Assembly (NCBI GenBank): GCA_017446045.1
Contig: JAFSRP010000012.1
Span: 19,352-83,351 of the forward strand
Length of the DNA stretch: 64,000 nucleotides
Source of the DNA: Lachnospiraceae bacterium
Lineage (GTDB): Bacteria > Bacillota > Clostridia > Lachnospirales > Lachnospiraceae
Direction: 5' to 3'
Made by a program: the position numbers and the translations under genes. The notes under the pieces are model-generated. The model saw nothing but the letters and a program-made list of their open reading frames with translations. It made no database searches and was not told the DNA's origin. Within the stretch, counting starts at the first letter, position 1. Each line of letters begins with the position of its first letter. Of the stretch, positions 25,562 through 33,535 are shown in pieces.

Positions 25562-25590
25562 AGTTTAATGTACCGACCGCTGAAAGTCAA
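25562..25590 (-). promoter_or_regulatory. dapF promoter
   Basis: On the minus strand it reads TTGACT, 17 bases, TAAACT, about 70 bases upstream of the dapF start. Confidence 0.6.
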
Positions 25591-25632
25591 GCGACAGCAG
25601 TTTACCGCGTTGACGTGAATATGTAAAAAACA

Positions 25633-25661
25633 TTGCCCATCAGGTGCCGGTATGTTAAAAT
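25633..25661 (+). promoter_or_regulatory. Promoter of the NSS symporter-trpB pair
   Basis: TTGCCC, 17 bases, TAAAAT. The predicted start is at 25667-25669, directly at the first base of the hairpin described next. Confidence 0.6.
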
Positions 25662-25667
25662 AGCAGG

Positions 25668-25706
25668 CAGTGACGCTTTACGATGATCGGAAGTCACTGT
25701 TTTTTT
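25668..25706 (+). terminator. Hairpin plus T7 tract at the very 5' end of the symporter transcript
   Basis: CAGTGAC pairs with GTCACTG around 18 bases and is followed immediately by seven T. The ATG of the gene comes 18 bases later. It has the form of an intrinsic terminator, placed where a 5' leader would begin, so it may attenuate transcription or merely cap the transcript. Confidence 0.55.
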
Positions 25707-25724
25707 AAGGGGGATCTCTGCATT

Positions 25725-27062
25725 ATGGAAAAGAGAGAACGCCTCGGCAGCCGTCTCGGCTTTATCATGCTGTCGGCGGGATGTGCGATCGGGTGCGGCA
25801 ATGTATGGAAGTTCCCATGGATGTGCGGGCAGTTCGGCGGCGGCGGATTCATACTGGTCTACCTGCTTTGCCTGATCTTTTTGGGACTGCCGGCACTGGT
25901 GATGGAATTTTCTGTAGGGCGTGCCGCGCAGACCAGTCCGGTCCGTATGTACGGCAGGCTTTCGAAGCCCGGTTCCAAGTGGAGCATCTGGGGATATATC
26001 GCCCTGATCGGCAACATTGCCTTAATGGCTTTCTACTGCGTTGTGACCGGCTGGATCATCTATTATTTCTGCCGTTTTGCCACAGGGTCCATTGGATCGC
26101 TGGGCTTTGTGCCGATGATCACGAGCCCCGGGATCAATGTGGTCTTCCTGCTGGTGACCGTTACAGCCGCGTTCATTATTCTGAGCTTTGATCTTCAGAG
26201 CGGGCTGGAGCGCGTGACCAAGATCATGATGGTGGCCCTTCTGATGCTTATGATCACACTGGCAGGGCACAGCCTGACGCTTCCGGGAGCGGCAGAGGGA
26301 TTAAAGTTTTATCTGATCCCCGATTTTTCCAAGATCAACGGTTCAGTGATCGTCGGCGCCATGAACCAGGCATTCTTTACGCTGTCAGTCGGAATGGGCG
26401 GCATGGCGATCTTCGGCAGCTATATAGACAAGGACCGGGCACTGATGGGTGAGGCAGTGAATGTCATCCTTTTAGACACTTTTGTCGCGGTGCTGGCAGG
26501 CCTGATCATGTTCCCGGCATGCTTTTCTTACGGACTGGAGGTCACGGCGGGACCGAGCCTGCTGTTCGATACCATGGCCAGCGTTTTCAACAATATGGCA
26601 GGCGGCAGGATCTGGGGCACGCTCTTTTTCCTATTCATGGTCTTTGCGGCTATGTCTACGGTCCTGGGTGTCTGCGAGAATATCCTGGCAATGATCCGTG
26701 AGCTTACGGGATGGTCCCGTCCGAAGGGGAGCCTGATCTGCGGCATTGTCATCTTCCTTCTGGGGCTGACCACCGCGCTCGGCTTCAGTGCACTGCATTT
26801 CCAGCCTTTTGCGGAAGGCAGTACATGGCTGGATTTCTGGGATTTCGTCGTATCGACCAATGTGCTTCCTCTTGGTTCCCTGGTATTGGCACTGTTCTGC
26901 TGCAATAAGTTTGGATGGGGATGGGACAGCTTCGTGGAGGAGGCCAATGCAGGCAGGGGCATGAAAGTGCAGCCCTGGATGAAGCCGGTTTTTCGCTGGT
27001 TTGTTCCGGCAGTGATCATTTTCATTTATATCTACGGCATGGCAACTTTCGCCTGGTCGTAA
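25725..27062 (+). CDS. Neurotransmitter:sodium symporter (NSS/LeuT family) amino-acid transporter
   Basis: The protein is 445 residues from the ATG at 25725 (AAGGGGGATCTCTGCATT). The opening RLGSRLGFIMLSAGCAIGCGNVWKFPWMCGQFGGGGFILVYLL is the TM1-TM2 region of LeuT-fold NSS proteins, with the unwound GNVWKFP. The length and the C-terminal end after about eleven helices match the short bacterial group (Tyt1, MhsT, TnaT). These take up tyrosine, tryptophan and other hydrophobic amino acids with Na+. It lies 100 bp upstream of a trpB-like gene on the same strand, which favours an aromatic amino acid, but that is inference. Confidence 0.9.
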   Translation: MEKRERLGSRLGFIMLSAGCAIGCGNVWKFPWMCGQFGGGGFILVYLLCLIFLGLPALVMEFSVGRAAQTSPVRMYGRLSKPGSKWSIWGYIALIGNIALMAFYCVVTGWIIYYFCRFATGSIGSLGFVPMITSPGINVVFLLVTVTAAFIILSFDLQSGLERVTKIMMVALLMLMITLAGHSLTLPGAAEGLKFYLIPDFSKINGSVIVGAMNQAFFTLSVGMGGMAIFGSYIDKDRALMGEAVNVILLDTFVAVLAGLIMFPACFSYGLEVTAGPSLLFDTMASVFNNMAGGRIWGTLFFLFMVFAAMSTVLGVCENILAMIRELTGWSRPKGSLICGIVIFLLGLTTALGFSALHFQPFAEGSTWLDFWDFVVSTNVLPLGSLVLALFCCNKFGWGWDSFVEEANAGRGMKVQPWMKPVFRWFVPAVIIFIYIYGMATFAWS

Positions 27063-27162
27063 AAATGACGTTCCAATGTGACGACGGTTCACAGAGGGCC
27101 CGGCAAAAGACAAATTCAGCAGAAAAAGGCATTTATCAAAATTCCAATGAGAGGATGACAAG

Positions 27163-28422
27163 ATGAATAAATATCGCGATTTTGACAACTACCTGAAAGA
27201 GTATCCGAGTGTTGATGGTTATTTCGGAAAGTACGGCGGCAATTATCTGGATGATCCGGAGCTGATCAAAGCTTTCAATGAATATGCGGAGGCATATAAT
27301 ACCATCGCGCAGTCGGCGCAGTTTATCAATGAGCTCCGCCGCATACGAAGGGACTTTCAGGGCAGGCCGACACCGGTCTATCACTGTCAGAACCTTTCCA
27401 ACCTGCTCGGCAGATTCCAGATCTACCTGAAGCGTGAGGATCTTAACCATACGGGTGCACATAAGCTGAACCACTGCATGGGCGAAGGTCTGCTTGCGAA
27501 GTATATGGGCAAGAAGAAGCTGATCGCGGAGACCGGTGCCGGACAGCACGGAGTGGCACTTGCGACGGCAGCTGCGTACTTCGGACTGGAATGTGATATC
27601 TACATGGGAGAGGTCGACATCGTCAAGCAGGCACCCAACGTGACCCGCATGAAGATGCTCGGCGCGAATGTCGTACCCGTGAGTTTTGGCTTAAAGACCC
27701 TGAAGGAAGCAGTGGATGCAGCCTTTATGGCTTACGCGAAAGAGTATAAGGATGCGATCTACTGTATCGGTACTGCTGCCGGTCCTCATCCCTTCCCCCT
27801 TATGGTCAGGGACTTCCAGTACGTAGTCGGCGAGGAGGCAAGGTCTCAGTTCGTGGAGATGACAGGACACCTGCCGGATCAGGTCATGGCGTGTGTCGGC
27901 GGCGGTTCCAACTCGATCGGTACTTTCACACCTTTCCTTGCGGATCCGGTGGAGCTTGTCGGCGTGGAGCCTCTTGGGCGCGGACCGAAGCTCGGCGACC
28001 ATGCAGCTTCGATCACTTATGGTAAGGAGGGCGTCATGCACGGCTTCAACAGCATCATGCTGGCTGATGAGAACGGCGACCCTGCGCTGGTCTATTCCAA
28101 TGCCAGCGGACTCGATTATCCCGCAGCGGGTCCGGAACACGCATTGCTGCATGATATGGACCGCGTCAAATATGTGACCATCGGTGATGAGGACGCGATC
28201 GAGGCACTGTTCCTGCTTTGCCGTCACGAGGGCATCATCCCTGCGATCGAAAGCTCCCATGCGCTGGCGCACGCCATCCGCGTCGCCAGGACCGGCGTGA
28301 CGGGTTCCGCACTGGTGACCCTCTCCGGCCGCGGAGACAAGGACCTTGATTACGTCGTGGAACATTACGGCTATGGCGATGATTTCCTGAAGAAGATGGA
28401 AGAGAAGAGAAACGCGAAATAA
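27163..28422 (+). CDS. trpB: Tryptophan synthase beta chain, divergent and without trpA partner
   Basis: This 419-residue fold-type II PLP enzyme has the family landmarks: [16 protein letters not shown] with PLP Lys101, AETGAGQHG with catalytic Glu123, the GGGSNSIG phosphate loop and LSGRGDKD near the end. It condenses indole and serine. It differs from standard TrpB in [10 protein letters not shown] (usual HKINNALGQ) and in the N-terminal [16 protein letters not shown] (usual FGGRYVPETLM). No trpA or other trp gene is nearby; the neighbour is an NSS amino-acid symporter. It may be a stand-alone indole-salvage enzyme, or a beta-replacing enzyme with another nucleophile. The ribosome site is GAGAGGATGACAAG. 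Confidence 0.87.
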   Translation: MNKYRDFDNYLKEYPSVDGYFGKYGGNYLDDPELIKAFNEYAEAYNTIAQSAQFINELRRIRRDFQGRPTPVYHCQNLSNLLGRFQIYLKREDLNHTGAHKLNHCMGEGLLAKYMGKKKLIAETGAGQHGVALATAAAYFGLECDIYMGEVDIVKQAPNVTRMKMLGANVVPVSFGLKTLKEAVDAAFMAYAKEYKDAIYCIGTAAGPHPFPLMVRDFQYVVGEEARSQFVEMTGHLPDQVMACVGGGSNSIGTFTPFLADPVELVGVEPLGRGPKLGDHAASITYGKEGVMHGFNSIMLADENGDPALVYSNASGLDYPAAGPEHALLHDMDRVKYVTIGDEDAIEALFLLCRHEGIIPAIESSHALAHAIRVARTGVTGSALVTLSGRGDKDLDYVVEHYGYGDDFLKKMEEKRNAK

Positions 28423-28460
28423 TAAGGAATACGAAAAGAAAGAAACGCAAAACGAAATAA

Positions 28461-28494
28461 AAGTCCCCGGTGTGACATATCACACCGGGGACTT
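28461..28494. terminator. Bidirectional terminator between trpB and the aminotransferase
   Basis: AAGTCCCCGGTGTG pairs perfectly with CACACCGGGGACTT (14 bp) around ACATAT, between convergent genes. Confidence 0.85.
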
Positions 28495-28510
28495 CATGTT
28501 CAGAAAAAGA

Positions 28511-29689
28511 TCAGCGGTAACTCTCCATCAGTGCCTTGAAGGCGGGCATGGAGTTCTCGATCGTCGAGCGGGCTACACAATAGGAGATGCGGACATAGCC
28601 CTCGCAGCCGAAATCATTGCTGGCAGGAAGCAGCAGTTCATATTTCTTCGCGCGCTCGCTGAAGGCAAGGGCATCCGGTTCCAATGCTTTCATGAAAAGG
28701 TAAAAGGCGCCCTGCGGCTCGACGAACTCATAGCCGAGCTCCCGGAGGCCGTTGCACAGGATGTCGCGGTTGGTCTTGTACTCAGACACATCGGAGTAAC
28801 TGCCGAGGCTCCGCTCAATGACCCGCTGGAAAAGTGCCGGCGGGTTGACATAACCCAAACCTCTTGCCGCACCGACGAGGGAAGCGTAGACATTGGCCGC
28901 GTCATTCATTTTCGGGTTGACGGCAAAGTATCCGATACGCTCGCCCGGGACGGAGAGTGCCTTTGAGAAGGAATAGCACATGATGGAGTCATCGTAGTAG
29001 TTGAGCGGACATGCATACTCAAAACCATCGTAGACGATCTCCCGGTAGGGCTCATCACTGATCAGATAGATGGTGCTGCCGGTCTTTGCCTCCTGTTCGC
29101 GGAGCAGGTCGCCAAGCTGGTTCAGTTCTTCAGCACTCACGACGGCACCGGACGGGTTGTTCGGAGAGTTGATGATCAGAGCTTTGGTCCGGTCCGTAAG
29201 GGCGGCACGGATACCGTCAAGGTTGAGTGAGAAATCCTCAGCCGGGGGCACGACCACGACCTGAGCGCCTGCGCATTCGGAAAAGACACGGTATTCAGTA
29301 AAGAATGGCGCCAGGCAGATGACCTCGTCGCCGGGTATGATCACACCATGCAGGCTGGCAGTCAGCGCTGCTGCCGCACCGGTAGAGATATAGAGAAGAT
29401 CCGGCCCGATACCGAGATCAAAGCGCGCGTTGAGGTCGTCCGCGATCTTTGCGCGAAGTGAAGGGATGCCGGCTGCTGTCGTATAGGCGTGTACAGTATT
29501 ACCTTCCTCGCGGATGATGTCGATGATGGACTGGTTGACGATCGCCGGCGGAAGGACGCTCGGGTTGCCAAGTGCAAAGTCGTAGACATGATCCGCTCCG
29601 ATCTCCTGTTTCCTGCGGACACCGTAAGCGGACAACTCACGCATGCAGTTTCGGCTCACGCCCCAGGAAAGTGTTTTCTCAGGTAACAT
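28511..29689 (-). CDS. Pyridoxal-phosphate-dependent aminotransferase, class I
   Basis: The enzyme is 392 residues from the ATG at 29689, which has a perfect AGGAGGAACCT site. A longer frame to 29821 is not needed. Landmarks are YDFALGNPSVLPPAIV, STGAAAALTASLHG, NSPNNPSGAVVS, SDEPYREIVYDG, YSFSKALSVPGERIGY (PLP Lys) and the carboxylate-binding Arg in YVRISYCVA. It belongs to the AspC/AAT-like group, and the donor amino acid cannot be fixed. It sits convergent to trpB and has its own promoter. Confidence 0.9.
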   Translation of the reverse strand: MLPEKTLSWGVSRNCMRELSAYGVRRKQEIGADHVYDFALGNPSVLPPAIVNQSIIDIIREEGNTVHAYTTAAGIPSLRAKIADDLNARFDLGIGPDLLYISTGAAAALTASLHGVIIPGDEVICLAPFFTEYRVFSECAGAQVVVVPPAEDFSLNLDGIRAALTDRTKALIINSPNNPSGAVVSAEELNQLGDLLREQEAKTGSTIYLISDEPYREIVYDGFEYACPLNYYDDSIMCYSFSKALSVPGERIGYFAVNPKMNDAANVYASLVGAARGLGYVNPPALFQRVIERSLGSYSDVSEYKTNRDILCNGLRELGYEFVEPQGAFYLFMKALEPDALAFSERAKKYELLLPASNDFGCEGYVRISYCVARSTIENSMPAFKALMESYR

Positions 29690-29805
29690 AGGTTCCTCCT
29701 TATCATGGCTTTTTCGCTGTCGGGCACCTGCGTTGAAAAGATGAGCGGTGCCGGACGGAGAGCCGGTATATATCAGTGGTTTAATGCGATAAAGAATATT
29801 GTAAT

Positions 29806-29834
29806 AATGTAACACTATCACATGGATAATGCAA
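29806..29834 (-). promoter_or_regulatory. Promoter of the class I aminotransferase
   Basis: On the minus strand it reads TTGCAT, 17 bases, TACATT, about 115 bases upstream of the start. Confidence 0.45.
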
Positions 29835-29878
29835 TAGAGGAATTCTTCGCATAACTGTAATAAAAACAGGGCCGTGTC

Positions 29879-30913
29879 TTACAGCATCACGGACAGCAGT
29901 TCATCCGCTGTGATCTGGCCAAGATAAAGACGAAGATCCGTTTCGGAGCTTATGTCGGAAAGCGCTTTTTCGAGAGTGCTTTTTTCATATGGAAGCCCCA
30001 GAAGATACTGTGTCAGTCCTTCGATCGGCTGAAGAGCCAGGAAATCACCATGGATCGCGATCTCTGTAATAAGACCGCCGGCAACGTTGACACCTGCTTC
30101 TATTGTCCCGCCCGGAAAACGTTTCCTGTTGCGGTAGGCAAAACGGGGAGAGCGGCCATATGTCCAGTCCCAGGTATTGTACTTTTCATCCCTGAGGCGT
30201 TCTACCTCCCGGATCTCTTCCTTGTTTAAGATACTGACAGTCAGAGGTTCTGCGGGATGGCCAGCAGTTTCCTCCCCGCAGTATGCGGCAAGCTGTTCAC
30301 GGATCGTCTGACGGAAACTGCCGATATCCATGCCGGCGAAAGGACCGCCGAGCAGCGCTGTGCGTATGCAGCCGACACGGCTTTGCACAGATTTGGTGCT
30401 TTTGGATTCGAATTTGGAAGGGTCCGCATGGAGCGCCCGGGCGATCGTTTCCGGATCTGTATCAAAGAGCAGCGTTCCGTGGTACAGGATACGCTTTCCT
30501 TCAATACGCTGTGCGGTACCGGAGACTTTTTTCTGATTGACGAGAATGTCGTTGCGGCCGGAAGCTTCGGCATCAAGGCCCAGGCATCTGAGGGCGCGCA
30601 CCACTGCATCCGTAAATATACGGATGGGACGGTCAGCATCGTCCCGGAAGTCCGTGATGAAGGAGTAGTTCAGATTGCCGAGATCATGGTAGACCGCACC
30701 GCCGCCGGTCGTGCGCCGCACGACCCGTATCGAATGTGATTTTATGAAGTCTTCATTGATCTCTTCCAGTGTATTCTGGTTCCGCCCGACGACGACTGTA
30801 CGGTCATTCTGCCACAGCATAAGATAGTTGCCATCAAGACGGCGGGTAAGGACATACTCCTCAAAAGCCAGATTGTAGGCAGGATCAACGGACCCGGTCT
30901 CCATATAGTACAT
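29879..30913 (-). CDS. lplA: Lipoate--protein ligase
   Basis: This 344-residue enzyme activates lipoate with ATP and attaches it to lipoyl domains (E2, GcvH). Seen are YMETGSVDPAYNLAFEEY, QNDRTVVVGRNQNT, RRTTGGGAVYHDLGNLNYSF (lipoyl-AMP loop) and NQKKVSGTAQR with the ligand Lys, plus a C-terminal accessory domain from about residue 250. The ribosome site is AAGGAAGAAATAC. It follows nudC by 21 bp on the same strand and is probably co-transcribed. Confidence 0.93.
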   Translation of the reverse strand: MYYMETGSVDPAYNLAFEEYVLTRRLDGNYLMLWQNDRTVVVGRNQNTLEEINEDFIKSHSIRVVRRTTGGGAVYHDLGNLNYSFITDFRDDADRPIRIFTDAVVRALRCLGLDAEASGRNDILVNQKKVSGTAQRIEGKRILYHGTLLFDTDPETIARALHADPSKFESKSTKSVQSRVGCIRTALLGGPFAGMDIGSFRQTIREQLAAYCGEETAGHPAEPLTVSILNKEEIREVERLRDEKYNTWDWTYGRSPRFAYRNRKRFPGGTIEAGVNVAGGLITEIAIHGDFLALQPIEGLTQYLLGLPYEKSTLEKALSDISSETDLRLYLGQITADELLSVML

Positions 30914-30934
30914 GTATTTCTTCCTTCGGGATCT

Positions 30935-31819
30935 TCAGATATCGGCCTTCGGGGCATCTATATAGCGGAAGCAGGACTCCTGTCCATGGCGGAACCATTC
31001 GATCAGGTTGTCGGTCATACTGGTCAGGTTCTTTCTGGGCGGAAGATCTTCCCGGCTGACCCAGAGGAGCTCGGACAGTTCTTCCTTCTGCATTTTCAGA
31101 GGAAGACGGCTGTCTGCTTCGGCATAATAACCGGCGATCGTTGTCTGGGAGAAAGGCCACGGCTGGCTGCCTGTATAACGGATATTCCGGACCTCCAGTC
31201 CCGTTTCCTCACGGATCTCTCTCCGTACGGTATCTTCATAGCTCTCCCCGATCTCGACATAGCCTGCCAGCAGGACGTACTGACTGTTCCGCGGATCGAA
31301 ATGTTTCCTGTTGTATCGGGCTACCAGCATCCTGTCACCGTCCAGCACCGCCACGATCACGATGGGATTGATCCTGGGGAAGGTTATATTTCCGCAGGAC
31401 GGACAGACCATAGCCCTGGCGGACTCGCTGTGGATATTGGCATGTCCGCATCTGCCGCAAAAACGGCTGGTCTCATACCAGTGTGCAAGATGCGCACCGA
31501 CTGCCGCTGCAAAAGACAGCCAGTTTGGGTCCTTTCCCCGAACAGCCAGCGGGTGCTCCCAGTGCCAGTCATCGCAGGTAGGGAGATCCCGGTCACACAG
31601 GAAGAATGCCGTCTCGTCGATACGAAACAGGAAATGCAGGTCCTCTTTCCGGACGCCCCAGATCGTTTCGGTTTCCTCTGCTGTGGGGAGTGAGACACAC
31701 TCTTCATTACATTTGCATAAGATCCTTTGCTTATAGCAGATGATCACAGGGGACTCGTCTGCGGGCTGTATAGGATCAAACCGATTATCAAAAGTATATG
31801 GGGAAATATCCTGGATCAT
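30935..31819 (-). CDS. nudC: NAD+/NADH pyrophosphatase, Nudix family
   Basis: The protein is about 294 residues, starting at the ATG at 31819 (GGAG seven bases before). The ATG at 31825 is too close to that site. It has a zinc ribbon (CGRCGHANIH ... CPSCGN), then the Nudix box GYVEIGESYEDTVRREIREETGLE and the NudC-specific SQPWPFSQTTI segment. It hydrolyses NADH to NMNH and AMP, and in other bacteria removes NAD caps from RNA (family knowledge). The N-terminal 120 residues form the usual NudC leader domain. Confidence 0.93.
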   Translation of the reverse strand: MIQDISPYTFDNRFDPIQPADESPVIICYKQRILCKCNEECVSLPTAEETETIWGVRKEDLHFLFRIDETAFFLCDRDLPTCDDWHWEHPLAVRGKDPNWLSFAAAVGAHLAHWYETSRFCGRCGHANIHSESARAMVCPSCGNITFPRINPIVIVAVLDGDRMLVARYNRKHFDPRNSQYVLLAGYVEIGESYEDTVRREIREETGLEVRNIRYTGSQPWPFSQTTIAGYYAEADSRLPLKMQKEELSELLWVSREDLPPRKNLTSMTDNLIEWFRHGQESCFRYIDAPKADI

Positions 31820-31922
31820 TCTCATTCTCCGATCTGACGTACTGCAGGAACCTGTTTTATCAAGAATATATCTTTATTGTCCGGGTTTGTCAATTTGCGG
31901 ATCGGAGGAGAAGGGACCTGGG

Positions 31923-32945
31923 TCAGACATACCGGCCGGTCTCTTCCAGTCTGAGATCGAGTCCGTACTCCTTAAGGAAGTATTCCTGAATGTCCTTCCG
32001 CATCGGCATCGTCTGCCGGATCCTGATCACCTCATGCCGGCAGCGTGATCTGCAGATACCGCAGCCCACGCAGTGTTCCTGATCGATATGGATCCGCCCG
32101 TCTTCTCCCAGGGAGATTGCTTCGACCGGACAGGCGTTTTCACCGCGGAAACATTCCCCGCAGCCAATACACCTCGTGGTGTCGGCAACAGCTGTCCAGC
32201 CTGAAGGATGAAAACGATGGCGTTCTTTTTCAGTTGCGTTTCTCGCGAGCTTCATGGTAATACAGCAGCAGGGGCAGCAAAAACAGATCTCCAGAAAATG
32301 ATCCATTAGATCGTTCGGAACGCCCCAGAGCATCTGTTCGACTTCGATCCACACCGCCTGTCCCATCAGGCCGGCTTTTGCTGCTTCATCCACTCTTGCG
32401 CAGGCTTCCTCGTAGCTTAACTGTCTTCCCAGTTCGTGCTTGACGACGATCTTTGCTGCTTCTCCGAGGAAAAGACAGCCAAGGTCATGCGGGTATTCCG
32501 CACAGTCATTGGCATCACGGCAAAGACACCGGTCCATGCCGGCTATATAGCTTACCCGCTTCAGTGATTCCCTGATGAGATCCAGGGGAATGACCGTCTT
32601 CTCGCCTGCTTCCGTCACATCGATGTTCAGGGGCATGACGACCGTGCCGGTCGGCCGATCCATATCGGGGTAAAGCTTGATGGCTGTTTTATACAGCCTG
32701 GCCTTCCATCCGCCTGCTTTCATCCATACCGAATACTTCACAAAAATGTGATAGAGCCTGAGAGCGAGCGGCCACCTTTTTTTGCTCATGTACAGCAGGT
32801 TTTTCAGGATCCAGTTCCAGATCCCCAGACCGTCAGGTTTATTCTTATAAGGCGGAAAACCCACTTCCTTTCTGTCCAGGAGTTCCTGGTCGAGGTACAG
32901 GACATGGCCTTCACTGTCGATATTCATCTGTTGCTGATCGTTCAT
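31923..32945 (-). CDS. [4Fe-4S] dicluster protein of unknown function
   Basis: This 340-residue soluble protein is unusually rich in Cys. The N-terminal half has basic hydrophobic helices (WNWILKNLLYMSKKRWPLALRLYH) and then CLCRDANDCAEYPHDLGC. The middle has CFCCPCCC. The C terminus is a 2x[4Fe-4S] ferredoxin domain, CIGCGECFRGENACP and CVGCGICRSRCRHEV. The second motif ends CRHEV where CP is usual. It starts 10 bases after the HypA-like gene, so the two are a transcription unit. An electron-transfer or metallo-enzyme accessory role is likely. No partner enzyme is present in the window. Confidence 0.8.
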   Translation of the reverse strand: MNDQQQMNIDSEGHVLYLDQELLDRKEVGFPPYKNKPDGLGIWNWILKNLLYMSKKRWPLALRLYHIFVKYSVWMKAGGWKARLYKTAIKLYPDMDRPTGTVVMPLNIDVTEAGEKTVIPLDLIRESLKRVSYIAGMDRCLCRDANDCAEYPHDLGCLFLGEAAKIVVKHELGRQLSYEEACARVDEAAKAGLMGQAVWIEVEQMLWGVPNDLMDHFLEICFCCPCCCITMKLARNATEKERHRFHPSGWTAVADTTRCIGCGECFRGENACPVEAISLGEDGRIHIDQEHCVGCGICRSRCRHEVIRIRQTMPMRKDIQEYFLKEYGLDLRLEETGRYV

Positions 32946-32955
32946 ATCTTTCTTT

Positions 32956-33198
32956 CTAGTATCCGATTTCTTTGATGACCAATCCGTTTCCGCAGACGAT
33001 GCTGATTCTGAGCTCGGTGTTTTTCAGCACGGGAAACATATCTGCTGCCGCAGGAAACAACTTCTTCATATATTGCGGAACGACCCCGGACTGGCTGCCT
33101 ACTTCAAGTGTGATATGCTTCACGGCCTTGATCCGGTTCTTGTCCGCGACCTGTTCTACGATCGTTCCGATATGCTTTAGTATTCCAAGTTCATGCAT
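32956..33198 (-). CDS. HypA-like protein lacking the zinc-ribbon domain
   Basis: This 80-residue protein begins MHELGILKHIGTIVEQVADKN, the Ni-binding MHE start and first helix of HypA/HybF. It continues with ITLEVGSQSGVVPQYMKKLFPAAA as in HypA (usual KIGELSGVVP...). It then jumps from LRISIV directly to CGNGLVIKEIGY, equivalent to the last beta strand of HypA (GxxLxIxxIE). The 30-40-residue zinc ribbon with two CxxC motifs is missing. The frame is clean and the stop lies 10 bases before the next gene, so this is not a sequencing frameshift of a full gene. No hydrogenase or urease genes are nearby. Confidence 0.8.
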   Translation of the reverse strand: MHELGILKHIGTIVEQVADKNRIKAVKHITLEVGSQSGVVPQYMKKLFPAAADMFPVLKNTELRISIVCGNGLVIKEIGY

Positions 33199-33271
33199 CT
33201 TATTACCCGCACCGGTTTTTCGACAGAGCCTGCCGTATCATTTCCCGACGGAAAGCCTCGCCTTTCTGAAT

Positions 33272-33302
33272 ATAATAACACATGATGACTTGCACGTCAT
33301 CA
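33272..33302 (-). promoter_or_regulatory. Possible promoter with palindromic operator for the HypA-like/Fe-S pair
   Basis: On the minus strand ATGACG, 17 bases, TATTAT. The -35 lies inside the inverted repeat TGATGAC-N6-GTCATCA (33283-33302), whose geometry resembles CRP/FNR-family sites. It is about 75 bases upstream of the gene. The 337-base gap 33199-33535 otherwise holds only the terminator of the upstream minus-strand gene. Confidence 0.35.
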
Positions 33303-33449
33303 GATGCCATCTATGTTTCGACTTGAAAAACTATTAGTTTACTGGGTTTTTTGAAGATGAATGAGAGCAGTGAAGAAAAAGCACGGGAAATCTTAATTTA
33401 TCCTGCTTTACTTCTTTACGGAGGCTTTCCGCATTTTTACGCAGATAAC

Positions 33450-33481
33450 AAAAAAAGAGTTTCAGCGCATATTGCTGAAAC
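33450..33481 (-). terminator. Terminator of the membrane protein gene
   Basis: On the minus strand GTTTCAGC pairs with GCTGAAAC around a 7-base loop and is followed by TCTTTTTTTG. Confidence 0.75.
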
Positions 33482-33535
33482 CCTTAAACAGAACAGATGA
33501 TAGGAATCGAAGTTTACCCGGCTGCTTTCTTCATC

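Noticed and set aside
32956-33198. HypA-like gene as a frameshifted full-length hypA
   Set aside because: The final HypA strand is present in the same frame, and the next gene starts 10 bases after the stop, leaving no room for a hidden zinc ribbon.
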